A DNA stretch of 64,000 nucleotides from an uncultured Paracoccaceae bacterium (GTDB lineage Bacteria > Pseudomonadota > Alphaproteobacteria > Rhodobacterales > Rhodobacteraceae): positions 183,487 through 247,486 of the forward strand of contig CANNFA010000006.1 in assembly GCA_947503765.1 (NCBI GenBank), written 5' to 3'. The notes beneath the pieces were generated by a model that worked only from the letters and a program-made list of their open reading frames with translations, did not search any database and was not told the DNA's origin. Each line of letters starts with the position of its first letter. The stretch's first letter is position 1. Positions 31,844-41,074 of the stretch are shown here, piece after piece. The position numbers and the translations under genes were made by a program.

Positions 31844-32252
31844 CGGGGCCGCGTGGTCCGATACCGGCGGCGTGAGGCGTTGTCTTTGCGGGGTATTCTC
31901 GATTCTGGCCCGCCTGCGACCAATGATCCAAGAACACCGATCCGGGCACTGTTTGCCGGGCTTGTGCTGTACTCAGAAAGAGAAAGCACTTGGCGGGTGA
32001 GCACCAAGTCTTTGAAACCTATGGCTCCGGCGGTAGGGGGCTATCCGCACAGCCAAGTCCCTTTGATTCCGAAGGAAATTCCGACGCGACCGTGCACCGA
32101 TCACAGCGTGACTCCAAGATGTGCCCGGAGTCGTGGCGTACATCGGGCATCAATTCAAGCACCAAATCAGATGTGCAAAAATACCTCATGGTGTCTGGAC
32201 GTTACCCATAACCTGTTTCAGGTTGTGCCAAGGCAGGCGAGAGGCAATTAAC
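31844..32252. other. Left boundary region of the defence island, no gene supported
   Basis: 409 bases with lower GC than the genes to the left. Short open frames exist but have neither plausible codon use nor a ribosome-binding site. I see no tRNA or integrase at this edge. A perfect palindrome lies at 32210-32224. Confidence 0.5.
32210..32224. promoter_or_regulatory. Operator-like palindrome before the HIT-PLD-helicase gene
   Basis: AACCTG-TTT-CAGGTT, a perfect 6-base inverted repeat 28 bases before the proposed start at 32253. It could be a repressor site or a small hairpin. Confidence 0.35.
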
Positions 32253-35200
32253 TTGGCAAGTGACGAGTTCTTGCGGTGCGAAATCTGTGCAAGCGAGCGG
32301 GCACAGATTTCCGAAGGTGAAGTTACAACCCTTGTATTGTCGTCCCCGACAGGTTCTATCGTTGCGCCGCGACGCCACGTGGCGCGATGGCGAAACCTGG
32401 AAACCGCCGAGCAACAGGCCCTGGTCGGTCGTGTCGCCGCCTTACAGGAGGCATTCGAGCGCGCAGGCGGCATCGCGCGGGTGACCTTTGATGAGGCGGG
32501 CGATCACATGCACCTGCGGATCGACCGACCATTGTTAGAAAACGGGCTGCTACCGGGACTGCCGCACAACCACGCTTTGATATCGGGTGGTGAGGACGCG
32601 CTGCATGCCCATCTGCTTCCTTGGATCGACCGCGCGACGAGGATCGACTTGGCTGTTTCGTTCCTGATGGCCTCTGGTGTGCGACTGGTGATACCGCACC
32701 TGCGTGACCTGTTGGATCGCGGCGGACGCCTGCGCCTGCTGACCGGTGACTACATGGATGTGACCGAGCCGGCAGCGCTACGATTGGTTGCCGATCTCGA
32801 AGGCGACCGGCACCTGCGCGTCTTTCGGGCGGCGCAGATCCCGTTCCATCCCAAGGCCTGGATCTTCGGCTTTGACGAGGGGACGGGTGCCATGATCGTT
32901 GGCTCATCCAACCTGTCGCGCTCTGCGCTGACCACGGGTGTGGAATGGAACTTGCGCCATTTTGATCGAGCCGATGCCGCCCCTTTGAGCGCGGCACGCC
33001 AGGCATTCGATGCATTGCTGGAACGGCCCGAGACAACCGACTTGACCGACGCCTGGATCGACGCCTACGAGGCGCGCCGCCCGGAAACCCTTCCATCGGT
33101 TGCGGGGATCGCCCCCGAGCCAACATCGGATCAGCCGCGCCCTCACGAAGTTCAATCCGAGGCGCTGAAGGCGCTGGAGGCCACTCGGGCCAAGGGATAC
33201 GGGGCTGGGTTGGTCGTTCTGGCGACCGGGCTTGGCAAGACATTTCTTGCGGCCTTCGACAGTATCGCTGTACCGCGTGTCCTCTTCGTTGCGCACCGCG
33301 AAGAGATCCTGACACAGGCGATCGGGGCTTTCCGCGCGGTTCGGCCGAAGGCGCATATCGGGCGCTACGCGGGTGGCGAAAAAGACAAAGACGCCGATAT
33401 CCTTTTTGCGTCGGTCCAGACACTGGCCCGGTCGGCGCATCTCGGCCAGTTTGCGCCGGATCGGTTCGACTACATCGTCGTGGACGAATTTCACCATGCG
33501 GCGGCCGCGACCTACCGGCGGATTATTGATCATTTTACACCCGGCTTTCTGTTGGGTCTGACCGCGACCCCGGACAGAAATGATGGTGGTGATCTTCTGG
33601 GCTTATGCGAGGAAAACCTCGTCTATGAATGTGATCTATGGACGGGAATTGATCGAAAACTCTTGTCGCCGTTCCGCTATTTCGGCGTACCTGATCCGGT
33701 GGAATATGCGCAAATTCCTTGGCGCAGTGGGCGTTTCGACGAAGCAGCGCTAACCGAGGCCGTCGCTACCCAGGCCCGCGCCGAGAATGCGCTCGAGCAG
33801 CTTGAAAAACGCGGTGGGCGCAAGGCAATCGGCTTTTGCGTCTCAAAGCGGCACGCCGATTTCATGGCGGACTTCGCCCGGACGCGCGGTCTGCGCGCAG
33901 TTGCCGTGCATTCGGGAGAGACATCGGCCCCGCGGACATCCGCGTTGACAGCGCTCGAACAGGGTACACTCGACATCGTCTTTGCGGTCGACATGTTCAA
34001 CGAAGGGGTCGACGTGCCGAGCATCGACACCGTGCTGATGCTGCGCCCCACGGAGAGCCCGGTCATCTGGTTGCAGCAGCTCGGCCGCGGTTTGCGCCGC
34101 TCTGCCGAAAAAACGCATCTGGCCGTGATTGATTATATCGGCAACCACAGGATTTTCCTGACCAAGGCCCGAACTCTGCTACGCGCCGGGGCGGGCGAAG
34201 GGGCTTTGCGCATGGCGCTCGAGGCATACGACGCGGGCGAGGTGGTGTTTCCTGATGGCTGCGAGGTGACCTATGAGCTTGAGGCGCTCGATATCCTCAA
34301 ATCCCTGATCCGTCAGCCGCGCGATGGGGGCGAACTTGTCGTGTTCTATCGGGATTTCTCCGAGCGGCATGGCACGCGCCCGACGGCGTCCGAGGTTCAG
34401 CATGCCGGGTTCAATCCCGGGCGGACCGGACATGCAGGGTGGTTTGGGCTCGTCAGCGACATGGGCGACTTCGACGAGGACACACGTGCCGCATGGACTG
34501 CGAACAAGTCATTTTTCGACGAGGTGGAGACGACCAGTCTGACGCGCAGCTACAAGATGCTGGTGCTGCGCGCGATGATCGAAGGCGGTGCCATGCCCGG
34601 ACGCATGGCAATCACCGATCTCGCCGCGCGGGTGGCGCGGTTTGCGCAACGTAACCCCGAGATCCGGACCGACTTGAGCGTCGACCCGAATGACATGAAT
34701 GCCATCGCGGCCCTGCTGAAGAAATACCCTCTGAAAGACTGGGCCGAAACGACGTGGTTCAGGTCGGGGCCGGAGGTTTTCGAGACCGCCTTGCAGGGGA
34801 ACGGCGCGCTGAGCGTCTTGGCGAGCGAACTCGTTGAGTGGCGCATCCTGCGGTATCTGCAAACCCGCGCCGTCACCTACGAACAGCCCGAGCCCGCACC
34901 TGCCTTGCACGTTGCCGAAGAGGGCGAACCCTTTAAGCGAGGGCCGGAGTTGTGGAAAGAATACCTTCGCGATCAAATTGCTCCGCTGTTCGGCGCAAAA
35001 TTCAACACCGGATCGTGGAATGCGGGGATCGTGACGATCAAGCCCGCAAAGGCGATGGTGCTGCTCGTGACCATGGACAAGGGCAGCATGTCGGTCGGCG
35101 GCCATTATGCAGACCAATTCGTCAGCCCGACACGCTTTGTCTGGCAGACGCAGACAAGCACAAAGAAGGCCAGCGCACGGGGGAGTATCATCTCGGGTGA

Positions 35201-35390
35201 AGAGCCGGGCTGGAGCGTGCATTTGTTCATGAGGGCATCCAAATTGCGCGATGGGCGCGCTGCGCCATTTCGATACGCCGGTCCCGTCCAATTTGCGGGC
35301 TGGGAAGGCGAAGCGCCGATCACCGTGCAGTGGGACCTGTCTGAGCCGCTGCCAACGCATCTCCGGGATCTATTCGGGTTGAAACCCTGA
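32253..35390 (+). CDS. HIT-like/PLD nuclease/DEAD helicase/DUF3427 fusion protein
   Basis: A cytosolic protein of about 1045 residues. In order: a HIT-like domain (about 5-95) with a CEIC pair at residues 9-12 and a degenerate triad GDHMHLR at 85-89, where the third histidine is arginine; a phospholipase D-type HKD nuclease (about 115-270) with FHPKAWIF and GSSNLSRSAL; an SF2 helicase (about 295-640) with ATGLGKTF, DEFHHA, LTATPDR and QQLGRGLRR; and a C-terminal DUF3427-like region to the end. I chose TTG 32253 (GAGG upstream) because the HIT domain starts there and earlier in-frame residues look noncoding. HKD-helicase proteins occur in defence islands. A nucleic-acid-degrading defence effector is inferred, not shown. 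Confidence 0.88.
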   Translation: MASDEFLRCEICASERAQISEGEVTTLVLSSPTGSIVAPRRHVARWRNLETAEQQALVGRVAALQEAFERAGGIARVTFDEAGDHMHLRIDRPLLENGLLPGLPHNHALISGGEDALHAHLLPWIDRATRIDLAVSFLMASGVRLVIPHLRDLLDRGGRLRLLTGDYMDVTEPAALRLVADLEGDRHLRVFRAAQIPFHPKAWIFGFDEGTGAMIVGSSNLSRSALTTGVEWNLRHFDRADAAPLSAARQAFDALLERPETTDLTDAWIDAYEARRPETLPSVAGIAPEPTSDQPRPHEVQSEALKALEATRAKGYGAGLVVLATGLGKTFLAAFDSIAVPRVLFVAHREEILTQAIGAFRAVRPKAHIGRYAGGEKDKDADILFASVQTLARSAHLGQFAPDRFDYIVVDEFHHAAAATYRRIIDHFTPGFLLGLTATPDRNDGGDLLGLCEENLVYECDLWTGIDRKLLSPFRYFGVPDPVEYAQIPWRSGRFDEAALTEAVATQARAENALEQLEKRGGRKAIGFCVSKRHADFMADFARTRGLRAVAVHSGETSAPRTSALTALEQGTLDIVFAVDMFNEGVDVPSIDTVLMLRPTESPVIWLQQLGRGLRRSAEKTHLAVIDYIGNHRIFLTKARTLLRAGAGEGALRMALEAYDAGEVVFPDGCEVTYELEALDILKSLIRQPRDGGELVVFYRDFSERHGTRPTASEVQHAGFNPGRTGHAGWFGLVSDMGDFDEDTRAAWTANKSFFDEVETTSLTRSYKMLVLRAMIEGGAMPGRMAITDLAARVARFAQRNPEIRTDLSVDPNDMNAIAALLKKYPLKDWAETTWFRSGPEVFETALQGNGALSVLASELVEWRILRYLQTRAVTYEQPEPAPALHVAEEGEPFKRGPELWKEYLRDQIAPLFGAKFNTGSWNAGIVTIKPAKAMVLLVTMDKGSMSVGGHYADQFVSPTRFVWQTQTSTKKASARGSIISGEEPGWSVHLFMRASKLRDGRAAPFRYAGPVQFAGWEGEAPITVQWDLSEPLPTHLRDLFGLKP

Positions 35391-35664
35391 CCTCCCGAGA
35401 CCGGCTTGTTCGCTGGAAGATAACCGATAAAGGCGCGCAAAGACCGATTTTCCAAGGGTTCCGTTTAATTCTGCATTTTCCTTGGCCGGTATGGACCGCG
35501 CTATGGGGCGGATCGCCTGGAATTCGTTGTCTGTTTCCCGCAACGATGTGCAGGGACGTGCTTCTGCAGGATGGGAATTCCTTCCCCGACCTGCGCTATT
35601 TGTTATTGTTTCCGGAAATGGTCTTGATCGCTTTGTCATGTTTCAACCTCACGCCTCGGAAAAT

Positions 35665-38600
35665 ATGATTGACGGCCGCTCGCGGTTTCTTGACCGTTGC
35701 TTGTCTATCGACCTCGAGGTGGACCCGAAACGGGCGTCATTATTTGCCTTCGCAGCCGTGCAGAATGGCGACGGATCTGCGGTGGCCACCGGGCAGGCCG
35801 GTATCGCAAAAGGGCTGGATCGGCTTGAGCAGGCACTGGCGGATTTCGCGCATCCGCTTGGTCACAATATCCTGCGGCACGACCTGGAACATCTCTTTGC
35901 GGCCCGGCCGGCGCTGGCGGCCCGGATGGATGCGCCGATCGATACACTTTGGCTCAACCCGCTCGCCTTTCCGCGCAACCCCTATCATCATCTGGTGAAA
36001 CACTACCATGATGGCCGCCTGCAGGCCGGGCATATGAATGATCCCGAACTTGACGCGCGGCTCGTTTTCAAAGTGCTGCGCAACCAGCTTGACGCCTTCG
36101 ACCAACTGCATGCCAAGACGCCGGAGGCGTTGACGACCTACCATTACCTGTGCACCCGCATGGATCGCTCGGACGGGTTTGACGCGCTGTTTCGTCATGT
36201 CCGGGGCGCTGAAGTGCCCGAGCAGGGCCACGCGTTCGATGCCGTCCGGCAACTGCTTGACGGGCGAGCCTGTGAGCAGCGTATCGGCGAACTGCCCGGC
36301 AGGCTCGGCGACCCGCGCGAAGGCTGGCCGATAGCCTTTGCGCTGTCGTGGATCTTGGTCGCGGGCGGGGATTCCGTAATGCCGCCTTGGGTGCGGGTTG
36401 CGTTTCCACACGCCGCGCAGATCGTCCGGGATCTGCGCGACACCTCTTGCCGGGATCCCGCCTGTAGCTGGTGCGCCGAGATGAACGATCCGGTCCGCGC
36501 CTTGCGAAAGTGGTTCGGGTTCGAGGCGTTCCGCCCCGAGCCTGTAGACGACGAGGGGCGACCGCTTCAGGAGCGCATCGTCGATGATGCCATGCGCGGT
36601 GAAAGCGTACTTGGCATCCTGCCTACTGGCACCGGAAAATCCGTCTGTTACCAGATCCCGGCCTTGAGCAAGTTCGACAAGACCGGGGGCTTGAGCGTCG
36701 TGATCTCACCGCTCGTTGCGCTGATGGCAGATCAGGTGCAAGGGATGGAGCGGTCGGGTATCTCTTCGGCGGTGACGATCAACGGCATGCTGTCGATGCC
36801 CGAGCGGCAGGACGCGCTGGACAAGGTGCGCATGGGCGATGCCGCGATCCTGCTGATATCGCCCGAACAATTGCGCAGCACCTCGATCCGCGCGGTGCTG
36901 GCTCAGCGGGAAGTCGGCCTGTGGGTGCTGGACGAGGCGCATTGCGTGTCGAAATGGGGCCACGATTTTCGGCCCGACTACCGCTATGTCGCCCGCTTCA
37001 TTCGCGAGTTTTCGGGCGACCAGCCCCCGGCGCCGATGATCTGCCTGACCGCCACGGCCAAGCCCGAGGTGATCCGCGACATCACCGATCATTTCAACAG
37101 CCGTCTCGGCATTCATCTGACTCTGCTCGACGGGGGTGCAACGCGGACCAACCTTTCCTTCGAGGTCTTGCCGACGGGGCGGGAAGGCAAGCTCTCGGAC
37201 ATTCTGGACGTCATCTCCGACAAGCTGCCACCGGAAGGCGCATCGGGTGCGGTCGTCTATTGCGCGACGCGCAAGGAAACCGAGCGTGTCGCGGACTTTC
37301 TCAAGCAGCAGGGGCTTTTGGCTGACCACTACCATGCCGGCCTGACGCCGGAGCAAAAGCATGACGTTCAGGAACGGTTCCGTGTTGGCGGACTGCGGGT
37401 CATCGCGGCCACCAATGCCTTTGGCATGGGGATCGACAAGCCGGATATCCGGCTGGTCGTCCATGGCGATATACCGGGCTCGCTCGAGAATTACCTTCAA
37501 GAGGCGGGGCGCGCCGGGCGTGACAGGGCGCCGGCCAATTGCGTGCTGCTCTTCGCCGCCGACGATGTCGAACGACAATTCTCGCTCTCGGCCCGCTCGC
37601 GGTTGGCGAAACACGAGATCGGCGCGATCCTCAAGGCGCTGCGACGCATGGACGAGCGTACCCGCGGCAGCGGCAAGGTCGTTGCCACCCCGGGCGAGAT
37701 TGTCCGCGAAGAGACCGACCGGGACTTCATCCGCGACGACGCGACGGATGACACGCGGGTCAAGACGGCGGTGTCCTGGCTGGAAGAGGCAACGCTGGTC
37801 TCGCGCGAGGAGAACCGCGTTCAAGTCTTCCCGTCTTCGCTATTGGTGCGAACCGTGAAGGAGGCCGAAGCGGTCCTGAAAAAGGCAGAGATCACCCAGG
37901 CCCGGCAAAATCAACTTCTGGCCATTGTGCAACACCTGATGGATTCGCCGGCGGATCAAGGGATTTCGACCGACGAGCTTGCCGGTGTCAGCGGCCTGTC
38001 CCACGGCGCCCTTACCAAGGCGATGGCGGATCTCGAAACCCTTGGCATCGCTCGGAACGACATGGCGATCACGGTTTTCGTCCATGTCGGGGTCGAAGGC
38101 CATTCGCGGAAACGGTTTGAGCAAACTGCAGAGATGGAGAAGGCGCTGATCGCCCATATGCGCGAGGCAGCCCCTGATACCGTGATCGAGGAAACGGTGG
38201 CGCTGCATCTGTCGGAGACTTGTCAGACGCTACGCGATGCCGGAAATGCGGAAGCGCGACCGGATATCGTCGAAAAGCTGTTGCGCGGCATGGCGCGCGA
38301 CGGTCGCGACCGGGATGGCGGCCTTGGCAACCTGCGCCTGCGCAAAAAATCCCGAAACACGCTGACAGTGACGTTGCAGCGTTCCTGGACCGTTGTGGAC
38401 CAGACAGCTGCTCTGCGGTGGCAGGCGGCGGAACGGCTGGCGGGCTTTCTGATTGGCAAGGTCGCGCAAGGCACGCGGGGCAAGGATATCCAGGTCGAGA
38501 CCACGGTCGGGGATTTGCTGGCAACGCTCACCGGCGATGCCTTCCTCAAGACTGCCGGGATCAGGGACATGACGAAGCTCATGGAGCGGTCGCTGCTGTG

Positions 38601-40785
38601 GCTGCACGAGCAGGGCGTCGTTACCCTGGGCAAGGGGCTGACGGTTTTCCGGCCGGCGATGACGGTGCTTTTGAAGCCTACAACGGCGGGGTTCACGCGG
38701 GAGGACTTCCGGCCGCTCGAGGAGCATTACCGCGAACAGACCCTGCAAACACATGTGATGGCCGCCTACGCGGAAAAGGGGTTGGAGGCGATGGGTGAGG
38801 CGATCCGGCTATCGGAGGATTACTTCGTTCTGGATCAGGACAGGTTTCTGCGCCGCTGGATGCCCGGGCGTGGGGCAGAGCTTCGACGTCAGACAACGGG
38901 CCGTTCATGGAAACGGATCGTCGAGGGGTTGGGCAACCCCGTCCAGCAGGACATCGTGGCCGACGACCGCGAACAGACCAATGTTCTGGTACTGGCGGGG
39001 CCCGGCTCGGGCAAGACGCGGGTTCTCGTCCACCGCATCGCCTATCTGCTGCGGATAAAGCGCGAGGATCCGCGCGGGATCCTGGTTCTCAGCTACAACC
39101 GCCATGCCGCTGCCGAGATACGGGCGCGCCTGCGCCATCTGGTCGGCGAGGATGCGGGCCGGGTCACGGTGTCGACCTGCCATGCGCTGGCGATGCGGCT
39201 TGTGGGGGCGAGCTTTGCTGGTGACAGATCGGAGCAGCGCGATTTCGACGGCATCGTCATGGAAGCTGTGCGCCAGCTCAACGGCGAAGGGCTGAGCCGG
39301 GCCGAGGCCGAAGCACAGCGCGAGGCCTTGATCCAAGGCTACCGCTGGATTCTGGTGGATGAATATCAGGACATTGGCCCCGAGGAATACGCGCTGATTG
39401 CCGCCATCGCGGGCCGCTCTCTGGAGGATCCGGACCTGCGACTGAGCCTGTTTGCCGTGGGCGACGATGACCAGAATATCTATGCCTTTGCGGGTGCGTC
39501 GGTGCGCTATATCCGCCAGTTCGAGGAGGATTATCGAGCGAAGCCAAAATTCCTGACCGAAAACTATCGTTCTACCCGGCACATCATCGAGACGGCCAAC
39601 GAAGTCATTGCACCTGCGACGCGGCGCATGAAAGAGGGGCGCGATATTTCGATTGATTCCGTGCGTAGGCTGGAGCCCGCCGGCGCTGACATGGCGGGCT
39701 TTGATCCCGTGGCGCAGGGACGTGTGCAACTGCTGACCTGCCCATCGGGCGATATGGAGCAGGCCGTTGCAGCCGTGGATGAACTTGTTCGGCTTTCCCG
39801 GCTCGATCCCGATTGGAGCTGGGCGCGCACCGCGATCATCGCGCGGGAATGGCGTCGACTGGGACCTGCACGGGCCTATGCCGAGCGGTTGGAAATTCCG
39901 GTGGAACTGGCCAATGAGGCACTACCCAGTGTCTGGCGCCTGCGCGAGATGCAGACCCTGGTTGCCGGTCTGCGTCATGATCCCGGAGCAATGCTGGGCA
40001 TACAGGATATCCTCGGCGTGCTGAATGAACAGCGGGTGAATCGCTGGATTGAGCTGATTGCCGAAGGTGTTGCCGATCTGGCGCGAGAGTTGGGCAAGAA
40101 AACGATGCCGGTACCTGACGTGATCGAATGGTTTGCTGAATGGGCGCGCGATACCCGAGGGTTGCAGCGCGGGCTACTCTTGTTGACCGGGCACCGCGCC
40201 AAGGGGCTCGAATTCGACCATGTGATCATCCTGGATGGCGGCTGGCACGTAACATCGAAAGGCGAGGATGCCGATGCGCCCCGCAGGCTGTTTTACGTCA
40301 GCATGACCCGCGCGCGTCGCAGCCTTGCAGTGATGACGACCGGCGCGCATACCTTCCTGCGGCCCGGATCGGAGAGCGTGTTGGAGCGCAAGGTGAATGC
40401 CTTGGGCCGGGCGGCGGCCCCGCCCGCGGATCACTACCAGATGCCAGATCTGGAATCTGTCGACCTTTCCTTTGCGGGCCGTCTGGGGGACTACCATGAG
40501 GCGCACGATGCGATCACCAATACGCAGGTCGGCGCGCCCCTCGTGCTTGAGAGCCGGGATGATAAGTGGATAATCCTGGACCAGTCGGGCCGTCTACTGG
40601 GGCGTATGGCAAAAAGCTGGAGGCCACCCCAGGGGCGCGCGCTGGTCTCGGCCAGCGTAGGCGCCGTGATTCGTTGGCGAAAATCCGACAATGACGAAAA
40701 TTTTCAGCATCATGTTCGTCGGAGTGAATGGGAAACGGTGCTACCCGAGCTGGTTTTCAGGCCAAGCCACCAGGGCAGGTCCTGA
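35665..40785 (+). CDS. DEDD exonuclease-RecQ-UvrD/PcrA triple fusion helicase
   Basis: A 1706-residue protein with two complete helicase engines. Residues about 12-190 look like a DEDD (RNase T/DnaQ-like) 3'-5' exonuclease: SIDLEVD for ExoI, PLGHNILRHD for ExoII and HMNDPELDA for ExoIII. A RecQ-type SF2 helicase follows (Walker A LPTGTGKSVC about 318, LDEAHCVSKWGHDFRP, QEAGRAGRD about 615), then a winged-helix-rich middle. The C-terminal half is a UvrD/PcrA SF1A helicase (GPGSGKTRVL about 1110, DEYQDI, GDDDQNIY, TGHRAKGLEFD). The start is uncertain: ATG 35665 or 35638 fits codon use; the frame is open from 35482. It is 274 bases behind the HIT-PLD gene, same strand, so probably co-expressed. 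Confidence 0.9.
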   Translation: MIDGRSRFLDRCLSIDLEVDPKRASLFAFAAVQNGDGSAVATGQAGIAKGLDRLEQALADFAHPLGHNILRHDLEHLFAARPALAARMDAPIDTLWLNPLAFPRNPYHHLVKHYHDGRLQAGHMNDPELDARLVFKVLRNQLDAFDQLHAKTPEALTTYHYLCTRMDRSDGFDALFRHVRGAEVPEQGHAFDAVRQLLDGRACEQRIGELPGRLGDPREGWPIAFALSWILVAGGDSVMPPWVRVAFPHAAQIVRDLRDTSCRDPACSWCAEMNDPVRALRKWFGFEAFRPEPVDDEGRPLQERIVDDAMRGESVLGILPTGTGKSVCYQIPALSKFDKTGGLSVVISPLVALMADQVQGMERSGISSAVTINGMLSMPERQDALDKVRMGDAAILLISPEQLRSTSIRAVLAQREVGLWVLDEAHCVSKWGHDFRPDYRYVARFIREFSGDQPPAPMICLTATAKPEVIRDITDHFNSRLGIHLTLLDGGATRTNLSFEVLPTGREGKLSDILDVISDKLPPEGASGAVVYCATRKETERVADFLKQQGLLADHYHAGLTPEQKHDVQERFRVGGLRVIAATNAFGMGIDKPDIRLVVHGDIPGSLENYLQEAGRAGRDRAPANCVLLFAADDVERQFSLSARSRLAKHEIGAILKALRRMDERTRGSGKVVATPGEIVREETDRDFIRDDATDDTRVKTAVSWLEEATLVSREENRVQVFPSSLLVRTVKEAEAVLKKAEITQARQNQLLAIVQHLMDSPADQGISTDELAGVSGLSHGALTKAMADLETLGIARNDMAITVFVHVGVEGHSRKRFEQTAEMEKALIAHMREAAPDTVIEETVALHLSETCQTLRDAGNAEARPDIVEKLLRGMARDGRDRDGGLGNLRLRKKSRNTLTVTLQRSWTVVDQTAALRWQAAERLAGFLIGKVAQGTRGKDIQVETTVGDLLATLTGDAFLKTAGIRDMTKLMERSLLWLHEQGVVTLGKGLTVFRPAMTVLLKPTTAGFTREDFRPLEEHYREQTLQTHVMAAYAEKGLEAMGEAIRLSEDYFVLDQDRFLRRWMPGRGAELRRQTTGRSWKRIVEGLGNPVQQDIVADDREQTNVLVLAGPGSGKTRVLVHRIAYLLRIKREDPRGILVLSYNRHAAAEIRARLRHLVGEDAGRVTVSTCHALAMRLVGASFAGDRSEQRDFDGIVMEAVRQLNGEGLSRAEAEAQREALIQGYRWILVDEYQDIGPEEYALIAAIAGRSLEDPDLRLSLFAVGDDDQNIYAFAGASVRYIRQFEEDYRAKPKFLTENYRSTRHIIETANEVIAPATRRMKEGRDISIDSVRRLEPAGADMAGFDPVAQGRVQLLTCPSGDMEQAVAAVDELVRLSRLDPDWSWARTAIIAREWRRLGPARAYAERLEIPVELANEALPSVWRLREMQTLVAGLRHDPGAMLGIQDILGVLNEQRVNRWIELIAEGVADLARELGKKTMPVPDVIEWFAEWARDTRGLQRGLLLLTGHRAKGLEFDHVIILDGGWHVTSKGEDADAPRRLFYVSMTRARRSLAVMTTGAHTFLRPGSESVLERKVNALGRAAAPPADHYQMPDLESVDLSFAGRLGDYHEAHDAITNTQVGAPLVLESRDDKWIILDQSGRLLGRMAKSWRPPQGRALVSASVGAVIRWRKSDNDENFQHHVRRSEWETVLPELVFRPSHQGRS

Positions 40786-40824
40786 TGATACAGACCGTGT
40801 TGTTTTGACTATTCAACTACCTGC

Positions 40825-40887
40825 ACTCGCGGCTCGACCGGCCGGCTCTGGACATCGGGCTGCTACCGAGCCTGCCCCATGACCGCA
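40825..40887 (+). pseudogene. Short remnant of a second HIT-PLD-type gene
   Basis: One frame reads HSRLDRPALDIGLLPSLPHDR, which aligns with LRIDRPLLENGLLPGLPHNH in the intact HIT-PLD-helicase gene (HIT end and linker). The similarity stops on both sides. The surrounding gap 40786-41074 holds no intact gene, so this looks like debris of a lost paralogue. Confidence 0.5.
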
Positions 40888-41074
40888 AGGTTGTTGTCGC
40901 TCATCAGTCGCGCGGTTTTCTTTGCCGCTACTTGCCTCGCACCATGCGCATTTTTCGGCGGTGCGCGGACTGTCTTCAGGCTGCGCGCTCGTCCGAGACT
41001 GGAACGATCCCCGTCCCACGGAGTGCATCGTCGAGACCATCCGCCAACAGACAGATCCCAAGCACGATGCGGTT

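Noticed and set aside
31853..32251. 132-codon plus-strand frame at the island's left edge
   Set aside because: Codon use does not look coding, there is no ribosome-binding site, and no family is recognised.
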